From: Baylisascaris procyonis
Taxonomy: Eukaryota; Nematoda; Chromadorea; Rhabditida; Ascarididae
Assembly: GCA_037389465.1 (NCBI GenBank)
Contig: JAZARR010000213.1
Span: 3,640,501 to 3,704,500 of the forward strand
Reading direction: 5' to 3'
Length of the DNA stretch: 64,000 nt
The translations under genes and the position numbers were made by a program. The notes below the pieces were generated by a model that was not told the DNA's origin, ran no database searches, and worked only from the letters and a program-made list of their open reading frames with translations. Below, one piece after another: positions 48,401-60,322 of this stretch. Within the stretch, counting starts at the first letter, position 1, and each line of letters opens with the position of its first letter.

Positions 48401-51400
48401 CTTTCATCGCCAAAATAGTACAGCCGTAGAGGAGAAAGATTACAGGGAATAAGCGAGTTAGGAGGGAAATTCTTTTTAATTAAGGGGGTTTTATTTTAAT
48501 TCTTTCCTAGATGTAATTTCGTGATAGGAATCGTTGTGTAGATGCGATACTGAACAAGACGAATCCGGGCCAACACACATAACAGCAAACGGGTTTGAAA
48601 CTCGCAGCCAGAAAACCAGAGGAAAAGCGCAATATAATAGGGCAGAGAAGAACAGATATTACTGTGGTCGATATATGCAAAATGAGTCGCAGCGCGGACT
48701 TCATCACAACAGAAGTCTAATCGAAATTAGTAGATTCGTATAGAGTAATTATAATGAAAGGAAGTAAATTATTATGCAAAAGCAATTCACAAAGAAGTGA
48801 ATTATGCAAAAATGTCAAATGAATATTCAATACGAAATATTTAATTTAGCCGCTGCAGACAGTGAGTGTGCCAACGACAACAACGGCACTTCTAACACCA
48901 CTTTCTCTACCTGGTGGTCTACAAATAGTCGAATGTAAAGCGGCACCTAGTAGTTCAAATATTACACGAAATCCTTCTTCTGATAGTGGTTTTGATGTAA
49001 GTTTTACGCTTGATAATTTCTCATCACGCTTAATTTTGATGTATTTAACTGGTACGAAACCTTTTTTTTTCCTCTGAACTATATCTTTAATTATCTCACA
49101 AATATCTTTTCGTGGTTTCCACCTTATGAGATAATTCCCTTCTAATCACTTTTTTGGTTTATTTTTCTGAAGCCTTAAATTAGTATTTTTTCAATATTTA
49201 TTGTCTTTTTGATGAGCGTGATATTGCATAACGCAAATTCGCATACCTAACAGTTCCTGAATATGCTGTAGAATTTCAAATTTTTATGCACTCTGATATA
49301 TTATTGCCTCAGTCATGTATTTTATTCCTTATTAGCCTGTTTTATTCGGCCTTGGCATCAATAAATCTATTCTTTTTTCTTTATTTTAACACCTAAAAAA
49401 CCTTTTCTATTCATTTAGAACATCTACAATTCTCTTCTATTTTATCTCATCAACCATAATTCTAGTCTTTTCTTTTCCAATCGCTTTTGTTGTATATCTT
49501 ATTGCAATTTTCTACTTTTCTGGATTATTTCTTAAGGAATTTACACGAAAGAAAGAGGATCGAAAAATTCGAAATCGAGCTTCAGCACAACTTTCACGAA
49601 TTCGTAAGCGTAATGTATGTTAGTAACCTAATTTTTTTTGTTGTTTTTGTTGTTTTTTTTTTGCATTCAAATTGCTCATTTCATTTTATCAGCTAATATT
49701 TTGAGTATTGAGGTGTTATCTCTATCATTGGGCTAATTACTGAGATTACTTAGTGATTTCCCCACTTCTTTTGCCCACACCACTGAAAGACTAAAAGTTT
49801 CCCAAGAAGTAGTGTTCCCGGTGACATTATGTTTTGTCTAGAGAACGAAATGGGAGTATTTCATCATAAGCTATGACTTTATCAATAACTTATAGCCTAT
49901 AAATTAGAATATTGTTGGCTTTTCAAGGAATCGACGGCTTATCTGTATGAGCATATAAGTTGCAAACCATTTTGGGCTCTCATGTCTTTGTTTTGATTGA
50001 GGGGAGAGAAGGAGGAGGGAGAAGTAATGAAATTTCGTTTTCCATGGATTGTTTGCGCTTCAGTTTAGTATATCAATTTATAAGAATTAAGAGACATTGA
50101 TGTAGTCATCAAGGGTTGCTTTATTCATGTTCTTTATTTTCTTTTCTCTCAGGCGATGTTTTAGAAAGAGCTTTGTACAATTTATAATTCATCAATAAGG
50201 CAGTTTAACCCATACAAATGAGTAGATGTGAAAGCTAACAATCGCAATAAACTATCGTTTAGTTAGCGTACAAGTGAGAATCGATTGGTCACGGATTCAA
50301 GTCGGAGGGGAGAGGGAGGAAGGAGGACAAAAATTTTATTTATTTATTATTTTTATATGAAGTTTGTTTGATGTTAACGATAGGAGCACTGATAAAGAGA
50401 CTACTGATTTGATGTTTTATGACTTTGCAGGAAATGGACGAGATGAAGCAGAAATTGGCTGATAAGGATCTAATGATTGCAACACTTCGCAAAGAAAATG
50501 ACGTACTGAAGGGACAAATAGTGCAATTGCAACATGAGGTTAATTTTCAATTCTTGCAATGTATTATTGCACATCTTTGCAAATTTAATTTGGAAAGCGT
50601 ATTGTGGTAACGGCGTGTATGTGCATCTGTATTTGTCTATGTTATTTATATATGTTGGATAGTTTCAATTCATGGAATATCGAAGATGACGTTCAAAAAT
50701 GCGATATTTATAGTGGAGATCATAAAATGACATCCTCCAATATCTCCAGAATATATTCATCAATTCGTTCTTTTAAGTTATAACGCTTAAGATGTCAATA
50801 AATTTGCATATATTCTGAGCTAATTTTTTTACAGTTAATTCTATTGGATTTGGAAGAAGATAAATTTTTCACTGAAGATTTCTATATTTGGCATAATTGA
50901 AATGTAGTGGCATAATTCTTTCGAAGCAATTAAAATACAGAGGCATAAATCTTTTGGAACTGCTGAGGCAGGTAAACAAAATGCAAAAGTGCATTTAATG
51001 CCGAATCCTGTGATATATTTCTATATTTGTTGTATTGGTTTTTATAAAGCTATTTTTTTATCCATTAATTTTTAGTATTATAAATTCAAATTTTAATCAT
51101 TTGCTGATGTAGTTGAAGGAGCCAATTTCGGCAAACGATGTGAACAATATTTTTAAACGAAATGATGAGCTTTGAAATGCTAACTCATAATAGTCGATCC
51201 TCGAAACGTATAGAAATGGGATTTTTTTTCAAAACTATTTTTTTGTATTACAATTATTTAAAACTTTAATTTTAATCGTTTCAATTTCTTAGAATTTTTT
51301 TTTTTAATTTATTATTTTCATCACTAAATATTTATATTATTTAGAATAATATACTCAAGAATAATGCAAAACGAAATAAGATTACTGGACGAACTAGTGC

Positions 51401-54400
51401 AGCAACTGGTGCCGTTTGTTTATTTGTGATGATAATGATGATCACTATTAATTCGCCAATATTCTCGTGAGTTCTTTTCCGTTGAATTAATATTTATCTA
51501 TTGTCTAACCACAATTTGAAAGGCTGCCTATCGTTAAGGTGATAATCAACTATGGGGTTATTAGTTTTTGATAATTCTGATAGCTTAATATACCTTCCTT
51601 TTACCTTATCTTTTATCTTTTCCGGTTTTTTTTCACCTTCATATTATTAGTGAGTTGGTTAATGATTGAGAAAATAAAATTGCATCTCCGATCTAGTTTA
51701 TTGCGGCATGTGCTATAGATATGAATGGCACAGTTTGGTTTTAGAGGGGGGAAAGGAGAGAGAGGGTTTAATTTTTTTTTTTTGGAATGAAGGAGGGGAA
51801 TTGATTCGTGGGTAATATTATTTGAGAATAAAAGTAGATAGTACGAATTTTGCTGATTCGTTTAGGCGATTAAATCCGATTTCATCATCTACGGAAAATT
51901 ATCCTCGACAATTTCCACTGGATAACCGTGATGAGGATGCGAAAAGCACTCTATCTCAACATGGCCGCGCTCTTCTTACAGTCGACTACGATGTCGATGA
52001 GGTTGCTTGCATGACATTTTTTTTTTTACTAATTCTAATAAAGACATTGTCAGAAGATTTTCGAATGTGCCTTTCCATATATAAGTAATGGCAATTCGAT
52101 CTTTTCAGTATGTACTGATATGTTCTTCCTTCTGGGAAGAGGATAGATGGGCAGGGAAGGGTAGGGCAAAAACAGGATGGCTGAATTTACTAACGAAGCA
52201 GTTCGATTCATTGACTACTTTATATTTACTCTACCTATCATTAGCGTAGTTTAAATAAATGTAGAAGTCAACGAAGATGATGGAGATTTTAGTGAAGAAG
52301 TACGTCCACTAAGGTAGAAGCAAAAAAAACTTTGATAACTTTCGAAAGTACCATCCCAATTTTAAAATTTTTAAGTGAATATATAGGTCATCTAAATTAT
52401 ATCCATAAATCTATTCAATAGCCTAATGCAATAATTCTTGAAAGATGAAATCGGAAATAAGCAGTCGCAGATATTTAAAGTTCATTTCAAAATTACGCAC
52501 ATTGAATGGTATTATAATTTAAATATTTTCAATATTTATTTCAGAGTAATGCTATCAAAGAAAATGGAGGATTACGTTTGAAGAGAAATGTGAAGGAAAT
52601 CGTCGAAATTACACCAACAATAAACATTAGCAATATTGCTGCTGATTGTAATGAAACCACTGCACTCTATATGAATCAAACAGAGGCAATCAGGTTATCT
52701 CATTGAAATTTATTCTTGAGTTAATTTTATTATCAATGAGTTTTCTTTTTTTTTGAGAATTAAAACTTTTGCAAATCGAATATAAGATAGAAACGAATAG
52801 ATGACATTTTTTTAGGTCAAGTATTGGAAGATTATTGAAAAAATTGTTACTAAATGTTTATTTGCTTAGTGACGATAGATAAAGTGAGGAGAAATGGTTG
52901 AATCTTTTTTTGAGCTTGTCTGTTCTCTGTTTTTTCTTTTTGTTTTCCTCGTTTATGAAAGCATGTTATTCGAGGATTATCGTGTGCGTAAATGTCTTAC
53001 GTAAAAGTTTTTTTAGGCTCTCATTTTATCATAATTCGATCACACATTTTGAAATCTCTCTCTAATCCTCTTTTTATTGTCTTTACTAATAAAAACGAAC
53101 GATTGTTTCCGGTATTTGATTTATCTATGTTGGCATAGATTTTCATATTCGCAGTGTATTTCAGTTTTTATTCATGAAAAATCTCAAATTATTTCCGATT
53201 TTTTTGACTTTATAAATTTTTGATTATTTCCTCCGTCGTATCGCAACGAATGTATTTAATTTATAAAGAAATGAATATTTAAGAATTGAAAAATTTGCAT
53301 AGTTCATAAAATTTCAGATTGAATAACGATTTGAGTAATTGGGTAGATCGTCATGAGCGTCTTAATTTTTTGCAAACACGTCGCATTTTTCGTGCACCAT
53401 CACCACGATCGAGAGGTGAACTTAGCGCGGAAAAACTATCGGCGATCAACAAAACTCATATTCCCGGAGATATTAAACAGAAGAGATCGGTAATCTCACG
53501 AACCCGAAGGTTTAATTGATTATTGGCTAATTTCTTATTTCATTCTTTTTTCTTTCATATACCTTTTTTGGGGTTATCGATATCGGTACTAGCGCTTTTC
53601 GATAATAAGGTCTTTTGAATGTTTGTAAAATTAAATTAAAACTCATTTAAATGTGCATTACTTCTTTTATGAAGGGGAATTTGCAGCCATATTTTACACA
53701 ATCCATAAATAGGAATTTCTTCAATATCGATCATCTTGGTTCATTTTATAACTTCACAATTAAAAGAGGGGTCTTTTTGTTTGCTACCACTAAGTGATGG
53801 AAATTCATAGCGAAGACGGGAATACCTCTTCAGACTAATAAAAAAAAATGAAAGAACATTGGCATATTTTTGTGACCAATGGAATTTTTCACTTTATTTT
53901 TTTTTTTTTTTGAAGGGTTCAGATCCGCTTAATTTTTCCTCTTGTATATTTACGTTGTTTTCCTTTTTGTATTATTAGTAAATATTGAAGTTGAAATGTT
54001 TCTTTCCTCCTTTCAGATGCATTCGCAAATATATAGTAATTGTAACTGTAGATTAGAATGCTGACACTGTAGTTGACAGTTTTATTAAGCTTTGCGACGA
54101 ATGTGGTATTATTGCATTGCGATTTTTTTTTTATCCGTTCTTCCTGATGCAGAAGCAAGCGTTAACGTAGGCAGTTAGTTGCTCACGATCATTGACTGCA
54201 TCACTTTATCCCACAGAACTATCAACTGTAGCATAAATTCCATCATATATATTCGGTTGTATATTCAAGTTTATATTGAGGCATTGAGGTATCGACAACT
54301 TTATATGTAAAGTTTTGCTAAAAATTATTCCTCAAGCATAAAGGAAGTTTTAAGCTACACGATTATAGGTCAACCAACGATAAGAAAGAAGAGGCACGAT

Positions 54401-56755
54401 TGAAGGCGGTTCGTGAACGTGCATGGAGACATATCGATATGATTAGTGCAGCTGCTAGCACTGATAACGAACAATCACAACCAAAGCTGTTTGTTTTTCG
54501 CTGCATTATGGTTCTCAAAATTTCATATAGGATCTGTTATAATTGATTTTCAGCTATAATACTAACATCAAAAAGAAAGAGAACGAGTTCTAGTTTAATT
54601 TGCAATTTTGTTTTTAAACATAATAACAAATGAGCAATTCATTTATCAATGATCTTATCTATGATCATGTCAATAGATGATTTTATCTATCGACCATTTT
54701 GCGCATATCTTTCATCGGTCATATATATCACTACCTTTAGGGCAGTCTCGCAACGTGTGATACGTACTGAATTAAAATGTGATTAAAATAGAGAAGAATT
54801 AGTTTCTCTTGTTGTTTAACCTTTTAGAGCTATGGTACTGAGTCTTTTTTACGGTTAGAAATTTCTACTGCATGCGCATCGAAATGTACTCATTCATTCA
54901 CTTTTCAAGTTACCACTTAAGAATAAAATAGTTGTAAGATTCAGCGCTGGATCTACAACTTCCTGACTTTGGGTTGCAAGTTCTTGAAGTTCTTAACGAT
55001 TACAGGGATTCTAGAAAGGATAACGATTTGAAAGCAACGATAAGTAGTGAAACTTATGCAAGATCATCAAAGTTGAGTGCATCAGGCTACAGTGATAGAT
55101 CTACATTCGATTTCTTCGTCCCACCTTCTGTTGAAATGCAATATATGGAACTGGCAAGAGCGTTAAAGCAACGAGACGATACGTTATATGTCGTTGCGAT
55201 GAAGGTTTTTTCTTGTTTTTTTTTTTAACTTTAATTGTAAACTTCAAGCTAGTAAAAGCTTTCACAATGCACAATTGAAAGTTTTGTTTTTTTCAACTTA
55301 CGATCAGCAGTTATATGATTTCTTATCAGCAGACAATGTTGATAGCCAATTTGGTGTTTGCGAACGCCGGACTAGCCCATCCGGTTTTGACCGAAACTAG
55401 TGTTTTGTTCCAACCAAACTCATCTATCCAACGATGCCGTTCGGCAGGCATTAGCACTCTTTGCTGGCAGATTTTTCGAACCGGGCGTCGGAGATTTTAT
55501 GTACTACATCTGCAGACCTCTAGCATATTTTGAGAATGCTTATACATGGGTATATTCTTCTCGGCCACCTCTGATAAACCCGCTTTTGTCTCAAAGTGAC
55601 CGCCGTATTGGGGCATCGGAACCTAATTTTCCCAAATTGTCATTGCCTTGGAGTTAGCTAATTTATTTGCAGGATTATTATCTTCTTCCAGCAACAGATC
55701 GTAATAGTACCATGCGGCCAAGAGTGGCTCTTATTTTACCTGCCCTCTCTTATAACGGAACTCTTGCTAATCAAGTATATCATTTTTCTCGTTTCTTTTC
55801 GGCTCTATTGCCTTGTTATCTATATTTAAGCAGTGATTGTCGACATCATTTCGGAGGCAATAATATGCTTTAAGGCTCTAGTGAGCACTTAATGAGAAGG
55901 GGGGAGGGAAGTTGTGGGCTGGGGAATAGGCATTTAGGAAAGGACGATAGAACAGATCAAATAGTATGGTTTGCACTATTTTTCCATTTTGGACTTAACT
56001 ACTGGGACATTTTTGCTCAGAAGCATTTCAGGAATGCTTATCAAGGAGAATCTCTCATTTGCATAGTTGTTGGTTGATGCAGCCGACTGAGTGGAGGAGT
56101 TCGCTTTTCAATTGGAACTGTTTTTATATAGTGGAATTCATTAAACTAAAAGTAGATAAATGATAATTATTGAAGTAACGTGATGTACGAGTAACTCTTA
56201 ATACGGGAATTTACGAGTGCGGGAAACTTTGTTTACATTTTTTTAAAACTAATTTTTGCTCCCTAAGAAAATGACCATCACCTAAGGGGAATTTAAAATC
56301 AAAAGGAATGTTTATTATCATGTAGGTTTGAGCCGTACTGAAAAGTTTATTGTAGCACAAAGTAACATGTTAACCATTATTTATATTTACGAATTAAATG
56401 TAATACGAATAAAAATTCTTGATTTTAAAGGTGTTATGATAAATACGGCCAAATCTTTATGGTCAATTTTTTTTTTTTTGTTTGGCCAAAAATGACCAAA
56501 TTAACCGCAAATGGTCAAATCTTTACCTCAGTGAAAAATGTTTTCTGAATTGAATTTTGCGCAAATTGCCGGAAATTTTAATTTTTATGTCATGGCTTAT
56601 TTGTACATCAACTAAGAGCTTCAATCAAATTAAATGATTTTCAGGTTGCGATGATGCGTATCGAATGTGAAATAATGGGTACAGGATTATTTCATATCGC
56701 CGAATCACTTTTACCACTTTTCTATAATCAATCATTCAACCAATTAGGGCAATGA
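42434..56755 (+). CDS. atf-6: ATF6, membrane-bound bZIP sensor of ER stress
   Basis: Seventeen exons: 42434-42580, 43556-43765, 44448-44576, 45205-45381, 46029-46115, 47423-47641, 48859-48996, 49537-49614, 50431-50538, 51345-51466, 51827-52001 (or from 51842), 52545-52693, 53318-53509, 54369-54488, 55006-55204, 55673-55774, 56645-56755; about 820 residues (human ATF6 has 670). The N-terminus is acidic and Ser-rich. The basic region KKEDRKIRNRASAQLSRIRKR (about 374-394) is followed by a leucine zipper. A membrane helix lies at about 453-471 and ends N-S-P, an Asn/Pro feature typical of site-2 protease substrates. The lumenal part carries the family blocks RLNNDLSNWVDRHE, DTLYVV, YYLLPATDRNSTMRP and MMRIECEIMG. 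RALL near 516-519 could be a site-1 protease site. On ER stress ATF6 moves to the Golgi, is cut, and its N-terminus activates chaperone genes. An acceptor 17 bases before the ATG suggests trans-splicing. Identification is secure; exon 11 start and the exon 14/15 junction are less certain. Confidence 0.94.
43921..44001. repeat. 22-bp tandem repeat in ATF6 intron 2
   Basis: Three and a half units of the type ATAGTTTCCACCCTGAATTT, each differing at several positions. Confidence 0.8.
47106..47370 (+). mobile_element. R3 element, full-length, in ATF6 intron 5
   Basis: The most complete copy: TGTTATGTCGCTGCAATG at the start and GGTCGTTCATCACAACA at the end, with GGGTTTGAAACACGCAG in the middle. 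It ends 52 bases before exon 6. Confidence 0.75.
48533..48711 (+). mobile_element. R3 element, 3' two-thirds, in ATF6 intron 6
   Basis: Shares CACATAACAGCAAACGGG, GCGCAATATAATAGGGCAG and CTTCATCACAACA with the other copies; the 5' third is missing. Confidence 0.7.
55315..55657 (+). other. Coding-like block in ATF6 intron 15, not recognised
   Basis: The block is GC-richer than the introns around it and open in two overlapping plus frames: YQQTMLIANLVFANAGLAHP in one, DAVRQALALFAGRFFEPGVG then FMYYICRPLAYFENAY in the next. It is not needed for the ATF6 frame, which joins exon 15 to exon 16 at a conserved position. It could be a frameshifted insertion or an alternative exon. Confidence 0.35.
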
Positions 56756-57239
56756 CATTGAGTCTATTCACTTTTTTGCTGATAGAGAGATATTACAGCA
56801 TTGTATTCGATGAAGATTGTCATTGTGACAATTCCATTACAATACCTCATTTTTTGTTATTATTTTTGAATTCTTTTGATTATTTTAAAGATTACTTTTT
56901 TGCAAAAACATAAAAAAATTTGCATAAATAGAGAAATTATTGAAATTTTTTTTTGTTGTCGTTAATCAGCAAATATGTTTTCAACAGTATTTATTATAAC
57001 AGTGATCGATGCACTTTTCTAAATGCAAATCTTGAAAAAGAATGTAATATCCATTTCAACTTTTTGAACTTCATAAAAGCAATAGAAATTGCAAAGGTAA
57101 CAGTGCTTTTTTCGCATAACTTTTTTATGTTATATTTCATTGGTCACAAGTTTTCATTGGTCATCAAAAACACCATCATCATTCTCAGTCTGAAGCGGAC
57201 TTTACTTCGCTTATAAGTCAAAAACGTTCTATCTGTATT

Positions 57240-57241
<2 letters not shown>

Positions 57242-57317
<76 letters not shown>
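57242..57317. repeat. (AT)n microsatellite
   Basis: About 75 bases of alternating T/A, 0.5 kb downstream of the ATF6 stop. Confidence 0.95.
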
Positions 57318-57318
<1 letters not shown>

Positions 57319-58113
57319 TTTCGATAAGCATTCGGAAAGTGATCTCGATTATCTTCAAAGTTCATCGTGAAGCAAATAAGACCGAAAGATGTTTTTTTTT
57401 TTCAAAAATAATTTAGAAAGTAATCGTAGAGAGTAAAACTAGCAGGTGAAGTTGAAGTGACCGTATTCTATAATTTGAGTACGTCCTACTTCGTACGGTA
57501 ATATTTTAAAATTTACACTTTCATGCGCATATTTATTGTATTTTTCCTCGAAATAACTTTTTAGCCAATTTTCTTTCTTATTCATCTAATTGGTTAATTA
57601 TACCGCATTGTAACATTAATTCTATTTTCAACTTATAAGAATGTAATTTCTTCATAAATTCCTTCTTCGTTTATGTTGATTTATTTGTTATAGATACAAT
57701 TGTTGGTGTTATTTCATTTACGATCGGTCGATGGAGGGGAAAAGAGGAAGAAAGATATATTAACGCTTAGAGAATATATATGAAAGGAAATATAATAGAG
57801 ATTAACAAAGTCAATTCTATATTATTACCGTTGTGACGGTTATATCATGAGGATTGTTTGAAAGGAGAGATTATAATAGAATAATAGAAATTGAATTAGT
57901 TATTTTCGCTATTCTTTTGTTTTCTACGATTAAAAAAAAATAAAAATTATCTTACATGATTCAAAGAAAGTAAAATTGCTACATCTCAACAATTCAGCTA
58001 TTATAATCATCTAATGGGTTTTTCAGTAGTTTTCATTTAACTTGAATTTATGGATTATTCTTTAAAGATTTCTAACTCATCGACTTTTCGTTTTAATTGA
58101 AAATAGTGTTATA

Positions 58114-58136
58114 GGGAAAGGGGGGGAGGGGGTGGT
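58114..58136 (+). other. G-rich run, possible quadruplex
   Basis: GGG, AAA, G7, A, G5, T, GG: three clear G runs, and more if the G7 run is split. It stands out in this AT-rich sequence. Confidence 0.4.
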
Positions 58137-60322
58137 GACATTTGTGTAAACGAGAAGGTGCGCAATTTAAGTTTAAAAGTCGGCCTATTGGATGAAAAAT
58201 ACTGAGGTTGTCGCCGATTGACCGAAAACTTCTACTTTCCGTAAGAAATATCCTCGTTGCATTTCAGTTTTCGGGAGTGAAGTTAGTGGAATCTGGCAAA
58301 TTTTTCTTTATTTTATTTATTTTCTTCGGGAGAATGTTTATATAATGACAATATTTCAAATGTGGATATTCGACTTCTTTTTTTGCTGTTATGCAATTGA
58401 TAAGTGATATCGATTAATGTGCAAACAGTGCAGTGATTATGCGATACCAAATGATACTGAAATTGAATAAATTCTGTTTTTTTTTTTTGAAAGTTTATGC
58501 AACATTTTCCTAGGGGATTTTGTTTAAGGGCTAGAAATTATCCGACATCTCCTCAAGTTGTAACACCAAAGTCCAAATGAACGAGAAAAATGATTGCATG
58601 ATCTAGTGATTTTCCAACCGTTTCATAATTTCGCGTGATCACTTCACTAAGATTAAAAAAAGTAAAGTATAAAGACAGTAGAAGAATGCCGTTGAGAGTG
58701 TGGTGTTAGCGTGAAGATATTTTTACTGCATCTTTTTTTCCTTGTTATGGAGAAATAAATTTCCCACTTTTGTGCAGTGATGAATGAAACATAAGGGTCC
58801 AAATTTTATCATTAATAGTTTCACGATAATTCAATGATAACCTCACTTTTTAACAATGAAAAGAATAAAATTCCAAGCTTTTAGTACTTGAACATGGATT
58901 CAGTTCCCCAATAGAAAACTTGGCTACAATAGTCGCTTTGCATATCCCAAATTGTTGCAATTTATTGATCTTCGTAGTATTCATGATATAATTTGATTAA
59001 AGATATGCAAAATTATTCACTCGTTATTCATTTTTGTGTTGATTGATATAGGAAATTTATAGCTAATCGTTATTTACGGCTGGACTAAGCAATCCCGAAC
59101 TCATGTCTTCTTGTCACATACCACATTATAAACAACCTTTTTCTCTTCTGCTAATAAAAGGAAATAAATGCCTGAAGTACATAAACGAAATATTAAATGT
59201 ATTAGCAATGTTTTCTATATGAAGTAAGTGGAGATCATTGATACATGAGTGATGCAAACAATTGACGTTATAAAGTTATGCAACATTTAACGACCTAAAA
59301 ATTAAGGTTTGGGGGAATAGATGAGAGTAATGAGGGGATCAAGTAAGCAGAACATCAGATCACGTAATCGGCAATAAATCAATCAATAAATTTGATTATC
59401 AGTAATACGGGCAACAAGTATTAAATGATAACTTTCGTTAGAATCATGAATCGTCATTCACAATGGAGAAACTTTGTTCATACTTCCTCTCTTTCTCTTT
59501 TCCACAACGCTGAACTCAATCAGTCAGGCCCTTAATTTAAAAAAGAGCATTTTTTTACTTTCTTTCAAAAAAAAAATATAAGAAATTATTCTAAAATATT
59601 TACAAATATTTCATCAAACGAAAGTTACGCAACAATCATCAACACAGAGCAACATAAAAACGTACAAACAACGGATGCAGGAGATTCGTTTATCCATTCG
59701 AAAGTAGCCAAAATGTTTCCATCACGCCGATACCCTAAAATCTACTCTAAAATTCAATTGTTTACTAATCGAAGTTGCTGGCAATAATGAACAATGAGTT
59801 AAATCTCTTCTTTGACTTTATGAACTTTCAGCTCAATTCAATGATTAGTTTCTACCATATTTGCTAAAGATTTTGACCTATCCCATGGATTTCAGGAGTA
59901 TTAGCCGAGGTCATTATAATTTATGAAGTCTAAACTTAAATAATTTAAAGTCAAGTCAGCGGTTAAAAAAGAGATCTTAGTGTGCTCGTCGTCTTTGGCG
60001 GAATATGAAGCTGAAGAACAACCACCTATGAGGATTCTAGAACCTAAGGTTTCTTTCTTTAAAGGAACGCCATATGCTCTCTAAATTTTTACTGAGTTTT
60101 TCTCGTTTTTAAAGAGCTTCATGTTCGAGGATTTCCAATAAGTTTTGAATAGTCCTCTCCTATAAAACAACATTAGGTGTCTTTCGAAATAACCTATCGA
60201 GTTATCGCTGAGGATGCGGTTCATTTCATTGCATCGATATGTTGTATTATTTGTCTAATTCGTAGGTAAATAAATGTTACACAATTACAGTAAAAAAAAA
60301 AAGATTTTGAAATAGAACTCAC

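Larger units (their letters stand above)
56756..60322. other. Intergenic region between ATF6 and the guanylate cyclase
   Basis: The two genes converge here. Contents are the (AT)n tract (57242-57317), a G-rich run (58114-58136) and AT-rich DNA. The last exon of the guanylate cyclase should lie in the right part of this block, but no segment encodes the expected KGKG...YWL sequence. Confidence 0.45.
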
